From contig JALHPY010000006.1 in NCBI GenBank assembly GCA_022842305.1, positions 21,778 through 85,777 of the forward strand: a stretch of DNA of 64,000 bases, written 5' to 3'. The number at the start of each line of letters is the position of its first letter. Position 1 is the stretch's first letter. This document shows positions 12,065-20,191 of the stretch, in pieces. The notes under the pieces were generated by a model, which was not told the DNA's origin, did no database searches, and saw only the letters and a program-made list of their open reading frames with translations. The stretch comes from Rubrivivax sp. Its GTDB lineage: Bacteria; Pseudomonadota; Gammaproteobacteria; Burkholderiales; Burkholderiaceae_C. Both the position numbers and the translations under genes were made by a program.

Positions 12065-12081
12065 CTGGTTGAATCAACCAG
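12065..12081. promoter_or_regulatory. Palindromic operator of the toxin-antitoxin module
   Basis: CTGGTTGA-A-TCAACCAG is a 17-bp palindrome with perfect 8-bp arms. It starts 14 bases upstream of the antitoxin ATG and abuts a good -10 hexamer, which is the right place for autorepression by antitoxin-toxin complexes. Confidence 0.65.
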
Positions 12082-12087
12082 ATTCTA
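12082..12087 (-). promoter_or_regulatory. -10 element of the toxin-antitoxin promoter
   Basis: Read on the minus strand, TAGAAT matches the sigma-70 -10 consensus at five of six positions and ends where the palindromic operator begins. The -35 region is not recognisable. Confidence 0.4.
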
Positions 12088-12180
12088 TGCGCGCGGCACC
12101 ACCGTACGATAGCGCCGACCCGCTCAACGACGGGATGCCTTGGCGCGCCGCGCGCCTTATCGCATCGACAGGAGACAAGC

Positions 12181-13665
12181 ATGGACATGAAGACCTCCCC
12201 CCTGGCCACCCTGGCCGACGCCGGCTTGCTGCGCACCGACGCGCTGATCAACGGTGAGTGGAGCGCCGGCCAGGCCGGCGCCCGCTTCGCGGTGCACGAC
12301 CCGGCCACCGGGCTGGAGCTGGCGCAGGTGGCCAACCTGGGCGCGGTGGACGCCGCCGCGGCCATCAGCGCGGCCGAGAAGGCCTGGCCGGCCTGGCGCG
12401 CCAAGACCGCCAAGGAGCGCGGCGCGATCCTGATGAAGTGGTTCGCGCTGCTGCATCAGCATGCCGACGACCTGGCGCGCATCATGACCGCCGAACAGGG
12501 CAAGCCCCTGGCCGAGGCGCGCGGTGAAGTCACCTACGGCGCCAGCTTTCTTGAATGGTTTGCCGAAGAGGCCCGCCGCACCTACGGCGAGACCATCCCC
12601 AGCACCGACAACAACAAGCGCTTCATCGTCATCCGCCAGCCCATCGGCGTGTGCGCGGCCATCACGCCCTGGAACTTTCCCATCGCGATGATCACGCGCA
12701 AGGTGGCGCCGGCGCTGGCCGCGGGCTGCCCGGTGATCATCAAGCCGGCCGAGCAGACGCCGCTGTCGGCACTGGCCGTGGCCGAGCTGGCGCAGCGCGC
12801 CGGCATGCCGGCGGGCGTGTTGAACGTGCTGTCGGCCGACGCCGCCAACTCCATCGAGATCGGCAACGTGCTGTGCAGCAGCGACGTGGTGCGCCACCTG
12901 TCCTTTACCGGCAGCACCGAGGTCGGCCGCATCCTGGCGCGGCAGTGCGCGCCCACCATCAAGAAGATCAGCCTGGAGCTGGGCGGCAACGCGCCCTTCA
13001 TCGTCTTCGACGACGCCGATCTGGACAGCGCGGTCGAGGGCGCGATGATCAGCAAGTACCGCAACGCCGGCCAGACCTGCGTCTGCGCCAACCGCCTGTA
13101 CGTGCAGGCCGGCGTGTACGACGCCTTCGTGGCCAAGCTGGCGGCCAAGGCCGTGGGCATCAAGGTGGGCAACGGCTTCGAGGCCGGCGTCAACCAGGGC
13201 CCGCTGATCGACGATGCGGCGCTGACCAAGGTGGAAAGCCACGTGGCCGACGCGCTGGCCAAGGGCGCGCGCGTGGTGGTGGGTGGCGGCCGTGCGGGTG
13301 AGCGTTTCTACACGCCCACCGTGCTGGCCGACGTGACCAGCGACATGCTCTGCGCCAAGGAAGAGACCTTCGGCCCGGTGGCCCCGGTGTTCCGCTTCGA
13401 GACCGAGGCCGAGGTCGTGGCCCTGGCCAATGCCACTGAGTTCGGCCTGGCCAGCTACTTCTACAGCCGCGACATCGGCCGCATCTTCCGCGTGGGCGAG
13501 GCGCTGGAGTACGGCATGGTGGGCATCAACACCGGCCTGATCTCGACCACCGAAGTGCCCTTCGGCGGCGTCAAGCAAAGCGGCCTGGGGCGCGAAGGCG
13601 CGCGCCAGGGCATGGACGACTACCTCGAGACCAAGTACCTGTGCCTGGGTGACATCCTGAAGTAG
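12181..13665 (+). CDS. gabD: NAD(P)-dependent succinate-semialdehyde dehydrogenase, GabD-like
   Basis: A 494-residue aldehyde dehydrogenase, most like the GabD branch that oxidises succinate semialdehyde to succinate in GABA and 4-hydroxybutyrate breakdown. Visible features are TPWNFPIAMITRKVAPALAAGC, FTGSTEVGR (cofactor loop), catalytic Glu in LELGGNAPFIVF, catalytic Cys in NAGQTCVCANR, and the C-terminal PFGGVKQSGLGREG. GGAG lies before the ATG. GabD and closely related semialdehyde dehydrogenases are hard to separate by eye, so the substrate is probable rather than certain. It is transcribed divergently from the toxin-antitoxin module. Confidence 0.85.
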   Translation: MDMKTSPLATLADAGLLRTDALINGEWSAGQAGARFAVHDPATGLELAQVANLGAVDAAAAISAAEKAWPAWRAKTAKERGAILMKWFALLHQHADDLARIMTAEQGKPLAEARGEVTYGASFLEWFAEEARRTYGETIPSTDNNKRFIVIRQPIGVCAAITPWNFPIAMITRKVAPALAAGCPVIIKPAEQTPLSALAVAELAQRAGMPAGVLNVLSADAANSIEIGNVLCSSDVVRHLSFTGSTEVGRILARQCAPTIKKISLELGGNAPFIVFDDADLDSAVEGAMISKYRNAGQTCVCANRLYVQAGVYDAFVAKLAAKAVGIKVGNGFEAGVNQGPLIDDAALTKVESHVADALAKGARVVVGGGRAGERFYTPTVLADVTSDMLCAKEETFGPVAPVFRFETEAEVVALANATEFGLASYFYSRDIGRIFRVGEALEYGMVGINTGLISTTEVPFGGVKQSGLGREGARQGMDDYLETKYLCLGDILK

Positions 13666-13710
13666 CGCCGCTTCAGCCCTCGCATGCGAGACATGCTCGG
13701 GCCTTCGCCT

Positions 13711-13744
13711 GGCACAGGACAGTCCGCAGGGACTGTCCTGTGTC
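13711..13744. repeat. Long perfect inverted repeat between converging genes
   Basis: CACAGGACAGTCC-GCAG-GGACTGTCCTGTG has 13-bp perfect arms with a 4-base loop, extendable by two more pairs. It lies 45 bases after gabD and just before the aldolase stop. There is no T-run on either side, so it may be a REP-type repeat or a non-canonical terminator. The neighbouring CTCGCATGCGAG at 13679-13690 is a second, perfect 12-bp palindrome. Confidence 0.75.
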
Positions 13745-13749
13745 CCGGC

Positions 13750-14568
13750 TCAGTACCCAGCTTCGGTGCGCGTGCCTTCGGCCAGGGTGTGCACCTGGGT
13801 CTTTTCGGGCGCATGGCTCAGCGCCTGCACGGCGGCCTGCGCGCCGCGCATCAGCAGGCCCAGGTCGGAGCTGACGGCGATGAAGTCGAAGCCGGCGGCG
13901 CGGTAGCGCGTCACCACCTCGGGGTTGCCGCCCACGGTGCCGATGGGCTTGCCCAGGGCGCGCGCGCGGCGCGCGGCGTCGGTCATCAGCGTCATCACCG
14001 CCGGGTGGGTGGTATTGCCCACATGGCCCATGGCCGCCGACAGGTCGGCCGGGCCGACGAACAGCGCGTCCACGCCGGGCACCGCGGCGATCTCTTCCAG
14101 CCGGGCTATGGCCTGCGGCGTCTCGAGCTGCACCACCACGCCGATGCTGCGGTTGGCCGTGCGCAGGTAGTCGGGCGTGGTGCCGAAGCGCGAGGCGCGG
14201 CTCATGTCGGCCATGCCGCGCACGCCTTCGGGCGGGTAGCGCGTGGCGGCCACGGCCTGGGCGGCCTCGGTGGCGTTCTGCACGAAGGGGAACATCAGCG
14301 TCTGTGCCCCGGCGTCGAGCACGCGCTTCACGGTGACCGTGTCGTTCCAGGGCACGCGCACCACCGGCACCATCTTGGTATTGCCCACGGCCTGCAGCAG
14401 GTGCACCAGGTCCATCAGGTCCAGCGGCGTGTGCTCCATGTCGAGCACGCCCCAGTCGAAGCCGGCCAGGCCCACGGCCTCGGCCACCAGCGGGCTGGCC
14501 GACATCACCCAGGTGCCGATGGGCGACCGGGCGCCATGCGCGCGCAGCAGTTGGTTGAAGGGGTTCAC
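13750..14568 (-). CDS. HpcH/HpaI family aldolase
   Basis: A class II (metal-dependent) pyruvate aldolase of the HpcH/HpaI family, which includes 4-hydroxy-2-oxoheptanedioate and 2-keto-3-deoxyglucarate aldolases. It has 272 residues. Conserved stretches are WGVLDMEHTPLD, VVRVPWNDTVTVKRVLDAGAQTLMFPFV with the Arg and phosphate-like loop, VVQLETPQA with the metal-ligand Glu, and VDALFVGPADLSAAMG with the metal-ligand Asp. I choose the GTG at 14568 because GGAGG lies seven bases upstream; the longer track start adds a non-conserved leader. It is divergent from a 2-hydroxyacid dehydrogenase, and the two may act on related hydroxy/keto acids. Confidence 0.88.
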   Translation of the reverse strand: MNPFNQLLRAHGARSPIGTWVMSASPLVAEAVGLAGFDWGVLDMEHTPLDLMDLVHLLQAVGNTKMVPVVRVPWNDTVTVKRVLDAGAQTLMFPFVQNATEAAQAVAATRYPPEGVRGMADMSRASRFGTTPDYLRTANRSIGVVVQLETPQAIARLEEIAAVPGVDALFVGPADLSAAMGHVGNTTHPAVMTLMTDAARRARALGKPIGTVGGNPEVVTRYRAAGFDFIAVSSDLGLLMRGAQAAVQALSHAPEKTQVHTLAEGTRTEAGY

Positions 14569-14690
14569 GGCGGCCTCCGGCGATGCTGAAACGATGCCGG
14601 ATTCTGACCCAGACGCGGTCCCTTCCGGCTGCCGCAAGCGGGCTCAGAATACGCAGCCATCGGCGCCCGCAGAACGAAGGAGACAGACCC

Positions 14691-15626
14691 ATGGCCCGCA
14701 TCGTCATCACCGAGACCATGGAAGAGCGCGCCGTGGCGCGGCTGCGCCGCGCGCACGAGGTGCTGCACGACCCGCAGCTGGTGGACGACGCGCCGCGCCT
14801 GCTGGCCTTGGCCGCCGGCGCCGATGCGCTGATCGTGCGCAACCGCACGCAGGTGCGCGGCGCGCTGCTGCAGGCGCTGGTGCGCTGCCGCGTGGTCGGT
14901 CGCCTGGGCGTGGGCATGGACAACATCGACATGCCCGGCTGCCAGGCGCGCGGCATCCAGGTCTTCCCGGCCACCGGCGCCAACGCGCAGAGCGTGGCCG
15001 AGTACGTGATCACCGCTGCGCTGATGCTGCTGCGCGGCGCCTGGCTGCACACGGCCGCGGTGGCCGGCGGCCAGTGGCCGCGCCAAGCGCTGTCGCAGGG
15101 GCACGAGGTCGCCGGGCGCACGCTGGGCCTGGTGGGCTTCGGCTCCATCGGCCAGACCACGGCGCGGCTGGCGCGCGGCCTGGACATGCAAGTCTGCGCC
15201 TTCGACGCGCTGATGGACCAGGACAGCCCGGCCTATGCGCAGCTGGGCGTGCGCTGCGCCGGGCTGGAAGAAGTGATCACCACGTCCGACGTGGTGAGCC
15301 TGCACGTACCGCTGATGGACAGCACGCGCGGCCTGCTGGACGCCGGCAAGATCGCCTTGATGAAGCCCGGCGCCGTGCTCATCAACACCGCGCGCGGCGG
15401 CATCGTCGACGAGCAGGCCGTGGCCGCGGCGCTGAAGCGTGGCCACCTGGGCGGCGCCGCGCTGGATGTGTTCGAGGCCGAACCGCATCCGCCCGCGCCG
15501 CACTTTGCCGACTGCCCCAACCTGATCCTCACGCCGCACATCGCCGGCGTGACGCAGCAGTCGAACGAACGCGTCAGCGGCCTGATCGCCGACCGCGTGC
15601 TGGCGGCGCTGGCCGCGCTGCGCTAA
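14691..15626 (+). CDS. D-isomer-specific 2-hydroxyacid dehydrogenase
   Basis: A 311-residue NAD(P)-linked dehydrogenase of the D-2-hydroxyacid family (the family of D-3-phosphoglycerate, glyoxylate and sulfolactate dehydrogenases). It shows the substrate-domain VVGRLGVGMDNID, Rossmann motif LGLVGFGSIGQTTARLARGL, the catalytic Arg in LINTARGGIVDEQA, and the His in LILTPHIAGVTQQS. AAGGAG precedes the ATG at 14691; the track's earlier start lies in the divergent aldolase promoter region. The exact substrate is unknown. The stop overlaps the converging GGDEF gene by four bases. Confidence 0.9.
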   Translation: MARIVITETMEERAVARLRRAHEVLHDPQLVDDAPRLLALAAGADALIVRNRTQVRGALLQALVRCRVVGRLGVGMDNIDMPGCQARGIQVFPATGANAQSVAEYVITAALMLLRGAWLHTAAVAGGQWPRQALSQGHEVAGRTLGLVGFGSIGQTTARLARGLDMQVCAFDALMDQDSPAYAQLGVRCAGLEEVITTSDVVSLHVPLMDSTRGLLDAGKIALMKPGAVLINTARGGIVDEQAVAAALKRGHLGGAALDVFEAEPHPPAPHFADCPNLILTPHIAGVTQQSNERVSGLIADRVLAALAALR

Positions 15627-16504
15627 GGATCGTTGGCCGCGCGCGTGGCGCCGTGCGCGCCGGGCCCGACCTGGCGCTGGCCGCCATCCGAAACCACCCA
15701 GCCGGCCTGCGCCAGCGCGCGCTGCAGCAGGCTGCGCGCATCGCGGCCGTGGTCGGGGTAGACGGCCAGACCGGCGCACACGCGCACGCTGCAGGCCTCA
15801 CCGCCCACCACCAGCGGCTGGTGCAGTGAACGCGTGAGCTTGGCCACGACGCGCTCGCCGTCGCCCTTGTTCTCGAGCCGGCCCAGCAGCACGGCAAAGC
15901 CGTCGCCGCCCAGCGAGGCCACCACGTCGCTGGCGCGCAGGCCGCCGCGCAGGCGCACAGCAACCTTGCGCCGCAGCAGCTGTGCCGCCACGGCGCCCAG
16001 GCGCGCTTCGGCCTCGCCCAGACCTTCAAGGCGCAGCGCAATCAGCCCCATGGGCACGGGTTCGCGGTCGCGCAGCGCCAGCAGCTGCGCCATGTGTTCA
16101 AGCAGCTGCGCCTGGTGCGGCAGGCCGGTGCTCAGGTCGGTGGCATAGGCGGTGCGGGCGGCACACTCCAGCCGCTTGCGCTCGACCGCGTGGCGGATGG
16201 CGCGTGCCAGGGCCTGCGGGCCTTCGGCCTGGGTGACGATGGCCTCGACGCCGGCGCGGAGCAGCCGCGCCTCGAGCGCGTCATCGGCCAGCGCACTGAG
16301 CACGACCAGGGCGATGTCGCCCCCCACGGCCGCCACGGGCTTGTCGGCCAGGGCGGTGAGCTCTTCGCGCGTGGCGGCGAACACCAGCACGGCATCCGCC
16401 TCGTCGCCCGCGGCTGCAATGGCAAAGCCGGCGGCGCGCAACTCGGCCGCGTGGGCGCTGGCGGCGCCCACCAGGATCAGGGTGGTCATTGCATCGCTGG
16501 GCAT
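15623..16504 (-). CDS. Degenerate GGDEF-domain protein with N-terminal receiver-like domain
   Basis: About 293 residues. The N-terminal 120 residues (TLILVGAASAHAAELRAAGF...) resemble a receiver-type fold but show no clear phospho-acceptor Asp. The C-terminal part is a GGDEF domain (TDLSTGLPHQAQLLEHMAQLL ... LRASDVVASLGGDGFAVLLGRLENKG). The active-site motif reads GGDGF instead of GG(D/E)EF, so a catalytic acid is lost. The inhibitory I-site RxxD (RASD) five residues upstream is kept. This pattern is known from c-di-GMP receptors rather than cyclases. The start could be MPSD (16504) or MTTL (16489). It converges on the dehydrogenase gene. Confidence 0.8.
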   Translation of the reverse strand: MPSDAMTTLILVGAASAHAAELRAAGFAIAAAGDEADAVLVFAATREELTALADKPVAAVGGDIALVVLSALADDALEARLLRAGVEAIVTQAEGPQALARAIRHAVERKRLECAARTAYATDLSTGLPHQAQLLEHMAQLLALRDREPVPMGLIALRLEGLGEAEARLGAVAAQLLRRKVAVRLRGGLRASDVVASLGGDGFAVLLGRLENKGDGERVVAKLTRSLHQPLVVGGEACSVRVCAGLAVYPDHGRDARSLLQRALAQAGWVVSDGGQRQVGPGAHGATRAANDP

Positions 16505-16573
16505 GGGGATGTCAGGCCGCGTGCGCAGACGCGGTTGGCGCCGCAAGGGCCGGCCGGGCTAGGTTCGGGCGCC

Positions 16574-16647
16574 TGGAGCGGGTGAAGGGAATCGAACCCT
16601 CGTATGAAGCTTGGGAAGCTGCCGTTCTACCATTGAACTACACCCGC
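16574..16647 (-). tRNA. tRNA-Gly (anticodon CCC)
   Basis: Read on the minus strand, the 74-nt sequence begins GCGGGTGTAGTTCAATGG, has anticodon loop TTCCCAA, T-arm GGTTCGATTC, and ends CACCCGCTCCA, so CCA is encoded. It closely follows the E. coli glyU layout. The anticodon stem carries one C-U mismatch. It reads GGG glycine codons. It lies between the GGDEF gene and the large sensor gene. Confidence 0.95.
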
Positions 16648-16668
16648 AGCGGGCCGCAGTTTACGCGA

Positions 16669-19600
16669 TCAGCGCGCTGACGCACCGGCCTGCGGGCCTG
16701 CAGCCGGGGGCGGCCGCAGCGGTGCCATGGGTCGGCTTTCGACCAGTTGCAGCGCGCCACTGGCACGCCATTCGGGCAGCGGCCGCTGCAGACCGCGGCG
16801 CAAGTCCGCTTCGGTGTCGGCGCGCGCGCTGATCAGGCCCAGCCAGCCGTCGCGGCCGCTGCGCTTGACCTCGTACAGCGCGGCGTCGGCCAGCTTGACC
16901 GTGGCCGCCCAGTCCAGCGCGCGCGGCAGTTCGGGTGCCAGCGGGAAGCAGGCAAAGCCGATCGAGCAGGTCTTGCGCAGCGCAAGGCCATCTGCCAGGA
17001 CGAAGGGCTGATCGGACACGGCGCGGCGCACGCGCTCGGCCAGCTCGGCCGCGCCGGCGCGCGCCGCGTCGCGCGCCACGATCAGGAATTCCTCGCCGCC
17101 CCAGCGCACCAGGTAGTCGGCCTCGCGGAACACCTGCTGCAGGCGGCCGCGCATCTGCACCAGCACCGCGTCGCCGGCATCGTGGCCGTGGTCGTCGTTG
17201 ACGCGCTTGAAGTGGTCGATGTCGACCATGAAGAACACCAAGTCGGCGGCGTCGGGCGGCGCCATGCCCTGGCGCCGGAAGTTCTCGTGCCGGCGCACCG
17301 CCAGCGTGGTGTCGCTCTCGATGCGCTGCAGCAGGAAGCGGCGGTTGTGCAGGCCGGTGAGGGGGTCGATCAACGCGGTGGCTTCCAGCGCCAGGGTCTT
17401 CTGTTCCAGTGCCATCTTCGTCGACTGCAGCCTGGCCGTGCGCTCGCCGACCACGCGCTCGAGCTTGTCGTGGCGACGCTGCAGCACGCGCAGGCGCAGC
17501 GCCACCACGCCGCGGCCTGCGACCAGCAGCCCGATGACCAGTAACCCGAGGGCGTACCAGGTCTGCCACCAGGCCGGGTGCACCTGCACCGGCAACGCCA
17601 ACTCGGCGGGGCTGGGCACGCCGCTGCGCGTGGTGGCACGCACGCGCAGCAGGTAGCGGCCGGGCCACAGGTTGCTGTAGGCGGCGACGCGGAGCTCGGC
17701 ACCGGTCTCGACCCAGTCCTCGTCGTACTTGTCCAGCCGGTAGGCGTAGCGCACGCGCGCGGCTTCGGTGAAGTCCAGCGCCGCGAACTCGACGCTGAAG
17801 CCACGCTGCCCGGGCTGCAACTGCAGCCCGGGCGCGCCGGGCCCCGCGCTGTAGGGTTCGCCGTCGACGCGCACCTCGGACACCACCAGCGGCGGCGCGT
17901 GCGTGGGCCGGTCGAAGGCCTCGGGCCGCACCACCAGCAGGCCCTTGGTGCCGCCGAACAGCAGCCGACCGTCGGCCGTGCGGGCGTGGACCAGGAAGCG
18001 GCCGTTGCCGATGCGCACGCCGTCGCTGGCGTTGAGCGTGTCCAGGCGGTCGGCAGCCGGGTCGTAGACGTGCATGTGCGTCCAGATGCGGCCGCGGCCG
18101 TCCTCGAGCAGGCTGCTTCCGAAGGGCCGGTTGACGTGGCCGTGCCGGGCGCTGACGCGGTCGAAGCGCGCGCGGGTGCCGTCCCAGGCCACCAGACGGT
18201 GCAGGCCGGCCACCGGCGTGTCCAGCCACAGCCCGCCCCGGCGGTCGACCAGCAGACCGATGACGATGGGATTGCCCAGCCCATGGCCGGGTTCGGCCTG
18301 CACCGGCTCCAGTTCGGTGGCGCCGGGCGGGATGCGGAACAGGCCCTTGGCCGTGCCGGCGATCAGCCCCAGCTCGGGGGTCTCTGCCAGCACGTACACG
18401 TCGCCGGCCAGCGCCGGCCCGCCGGCCAGGCGCATGCGCTGCAGCGTGGCAGCGCCGGGCGCCAGGCGGTACAGGCCGTCCTGGGTGGCGGCCCACAGCG
18501 TGCCGTCACCGCTCTCGTGCAGCTGATTGGCTATGCCTCCCTCGTGGCGCATTCGGCCCCGTGGCTGGCGCTGGCGGTCCAGGCGCATCAGCACGCCGTT
18601 GGCGCCCAGCCAGACCGAGCCGTCGCGCAGTTGGCGCATGGCGGTCACCGCCCCGGGCGCGGGGCTGGCGTCGCTGGCCAGCGGCACGCTGCCGACCACG
18701 CGCAGCTGCGCGTCCATCACCGCCACGCCGCCGCCCTGTGCGCCGAACCAGATGTCGCCGGTGTCCAGCGCCAGCAGGCTGCGCACGTCGGCTTCCAGTG
18801 CGCAGCTGCCGGGCGCCGGGCCGATGGTGTGCACCCGGATGCCGCGGTTGCCGGGGTTGTGCCGCTGCAGCCCGATGCCCACGCCGCCCACCCAGATCCA
18901 GCCGGCGCGGTCCAGCATCAGGCTGGTCACCTGGTGGCCGGCCAGCCCGGCGGGCTTGCACAGGTCGTGGCGCAGGCTTTGCAGCCAGCGCCCCTGCTGC
19001 GCATCGAACAGGTCGATGCCGCCATCGTGGCCCACCCAGACCGGGCCGCCGGGCGGCTGCAGGAAGGCCGTGACCGCGCCGCGCGGCGGGCCGGCCTGCG
19101 GGTCGGATTGCGCAGCCGCCAGCAGCTGGCCCTGGCCGGTGGCGGGGTCTACCAGCGCCAGCTCGCCACGACGCGTGCCCAGCCAGATGCGGTCATCGGC
19201 GGCCTGGAACAGCGCCTGCACCACCAGGCCTTCGCGGCCCGCCTCGGGGCCACCGAACACGGTCTCGAAGCGGCCGCTGCCCGGCACGAGGCGGCTCAGG
19301 CCCTGCCAGGTGCCCACCCACAGCGTGCCGTCACGGCCCACCAGCAGGGCCAGCACGCGGTCATCGGGCAGGCTGCCGTCCAGCGCCGTCTGGCGGTGGT
19401 GGGTGACGCGTTGCTGCGCGGGCTCGTAGCGCGTCAGGCCACCGCCCATGCGGCCTATCCAGATGCTGCCGTCCGGGCCTTCGGCCAGCGCGTGGATCTG
19501 CGGCACGCTGGAAAGCCCGGCGGCGGCATCCGCTGCCTGCAGCGCGGCGATCAGGCTGACGCGGCCGCTGGCGGGGTCGTGCACGGCCAGGCCCTGGGAT

Positions 19601-19962
19601 TCGGTGGCGATCCACAGGCGCCCGTCGCGCGCCGCCAGCAGGCTGCGGATCCAGCCCAGGTTGCGGTCGGCCGGGCTGGCGGCCTCGCGTTCCTGCGGGC
19701 GGAAGCGGTAGCCATCGTGGCGCACCAGACCGTCGCCGGTGGCGATCCAGACGAAACCGGCAGTGTCTTGCGCCAGGGTGGCGACCACGTCGCGCGGGAT
19801 CGCACCGGCACCCACCGTCTCGAAATGCGGCTCGACCGGAATCTCGCTGGCCAATGGCACCGGGCGCGCTTCGGCCGCGCGCGCCCCCGACGCAAAAGCC
19901 AGGCAACACACAACCCCCAGCAATGCCGCCTGGAGCCCTGGTCTGCGCAGGCACGTCTGCAT
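16669..19962 (-). CDS. Two-component-regulator-propeller sensor with Y_Y_Y domain and active GGDEF domain
   Basis: A 1,097-residue membrane diguanylate cyclase. In order: a signal peptide (about 1-29), a large periplasmic region of repeated propeller blades up to about residue 690 (recurrent GTLWVGTWQGLSRL, GFVWIATGDGLVR, DRIWLGT-type motifs), a Y_Y_Y domain (RYAYRLDKYDEDWVETGAE), one transmembrane helix (WYALGLLVIGLLVAG), a short coiled coil, and a GGDEF domain. The cyclase motif is intact (RWGGEEFLIV), with an I-site RxxD (READ) five residues before it. The layout is that of ligand-binding sensors that turn an extracytoplasmic signal into c-di-GMP; the ligand is unknown. A Pro-rich 60-residue tail follows. 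Confidence 0.92.
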   Translation of the reverse strand: MQTCLRRPGLQAALLGVVCCLAFASGARAAEARPVPLASEIPVEPHFETVGAGAIPRDVVATLAQDTAGFVWIATGDGLVRHDGYRFRPQEREAASPADRNLGWIRSLLAARDGRLWIATESQGLAVHDPASGRVSLIAALQAADAAAGLSSVPQIHALAEGPDGSIWIGRMGGGLTRYEPAQQRVTHHRQTALDGSLPDDRVLALLVGRDGTLWVGTWQGLSRLVPGSGRFETVFGGPEAGREGLVVQALFQAADDRIWLGTRRGELALVDPATGQGQLLAAAQSDPQAGPPRGAVTAFLQPPGGPVWVGHDGGIDLFDAQQGRWLQSLRHDLCKPAGLAGHQVTSLMLDRAGWIWVGGVGIGLQRHNPGNRGIRVHTIGPAPGSCALEADVRSLLALDTGDIWFGAQGGGVAVMDAQLRVVGSVPLASDASPAPGAVTAMRQLRDGSVWLGANGVLMRLDRQRQPRGRMRHEGGIANQLHESGDGTLWAATQDGLYRLAPGAATLQRMRLAGGPALAGDVYVLAETPELGLIAGTAKGLFRIPPGATELEPVQAEPGHGLGNPIVIGLLVDRRGGLWLDTPVAGLHRLVAWDGTRARFDRVSARHGHVNRPFGSSLLEDGRGRIWTHMHVYDPAADRLDTLNASDGVRIGNGRFLVHARTADGRLLFGGTKGLLVVRPEAFDRPTHAPPLVVSEVRVDGEPYSAGPGAPGLQLQPGQRGFSVEFAALDFTEAARVRYAYRLDKYDEDWVETGAELRVAAYSNLWPGRYLLRVRATTRSGVPSPAELALPVQVHPAWWQTWYALGLLVIGLLVAGRGVVALRLRVLQRRHDKLERVVGERTARLQSTKMALEQKTLALEATALIDPLTGLHNRRFLLQRIESDTTLAVRRHENFRRQGMAPPDAADLVFFMVDIDHFKRVNDDHGHDAGDAVLVQMRGRLQQVFREADYLVRWGGEEFLIVARDAARAGAAELAERVRRAVSDQPFVLADGLALRKTCSIGFACFPLAPELPRALDWAATVKLADAALYEVKRSGRDGWLGLISARADTEADLRRGLQRPLPEWRASGALQLVESRPMAPLRPPPAAGPQAGASAR

Positions 19963-20067
19963 GCGCCAAGGCTAGGCCCCCACGTGCACCGTCGCTTGAT
20001 GCAGCGCAAGCCGACGCAGCGCGCACGGGGGCTACCGTCCTCAGTTGTGCGGTCGCACACACAGTCA

Positions 20068-20104
20068 ATAGACAGCGGCAATCGGCAGCATTCTTTCAAT
20101 CAAT
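20068..20104 (+). promoter_or_regulatory. Candidate OxyR binding site upstream of ahpC
   Basis: Four tetranucleotides with exact 7-base spacing match the OxyR consensus ATAG-N7-CTAT-N7-ATAG-N7-CTAT: ATAG, CAAT, ATTC, CAAT (12 of 16 positions). The site lies about 90-125 bases before the ahpC start, where OxyR activates in many bacteria. Confidence 0.6.
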
Positions 20105-20191
20105 CCAGCAAATGCTGCGGCGCACACACAATCCAATCCGTCAGATCAATAGTCTCTTTCTTCCTTAACCACCCACCACGGAGTTCCATCC

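Noticed and set aside
13673-15187. Minus-strand ORF of 504 aa over the aldolase and dehydrogenase
   Set aside because: It is out of frame with the aldolase and includes the palindrome region; the real aldolase frame is 13750-14568.
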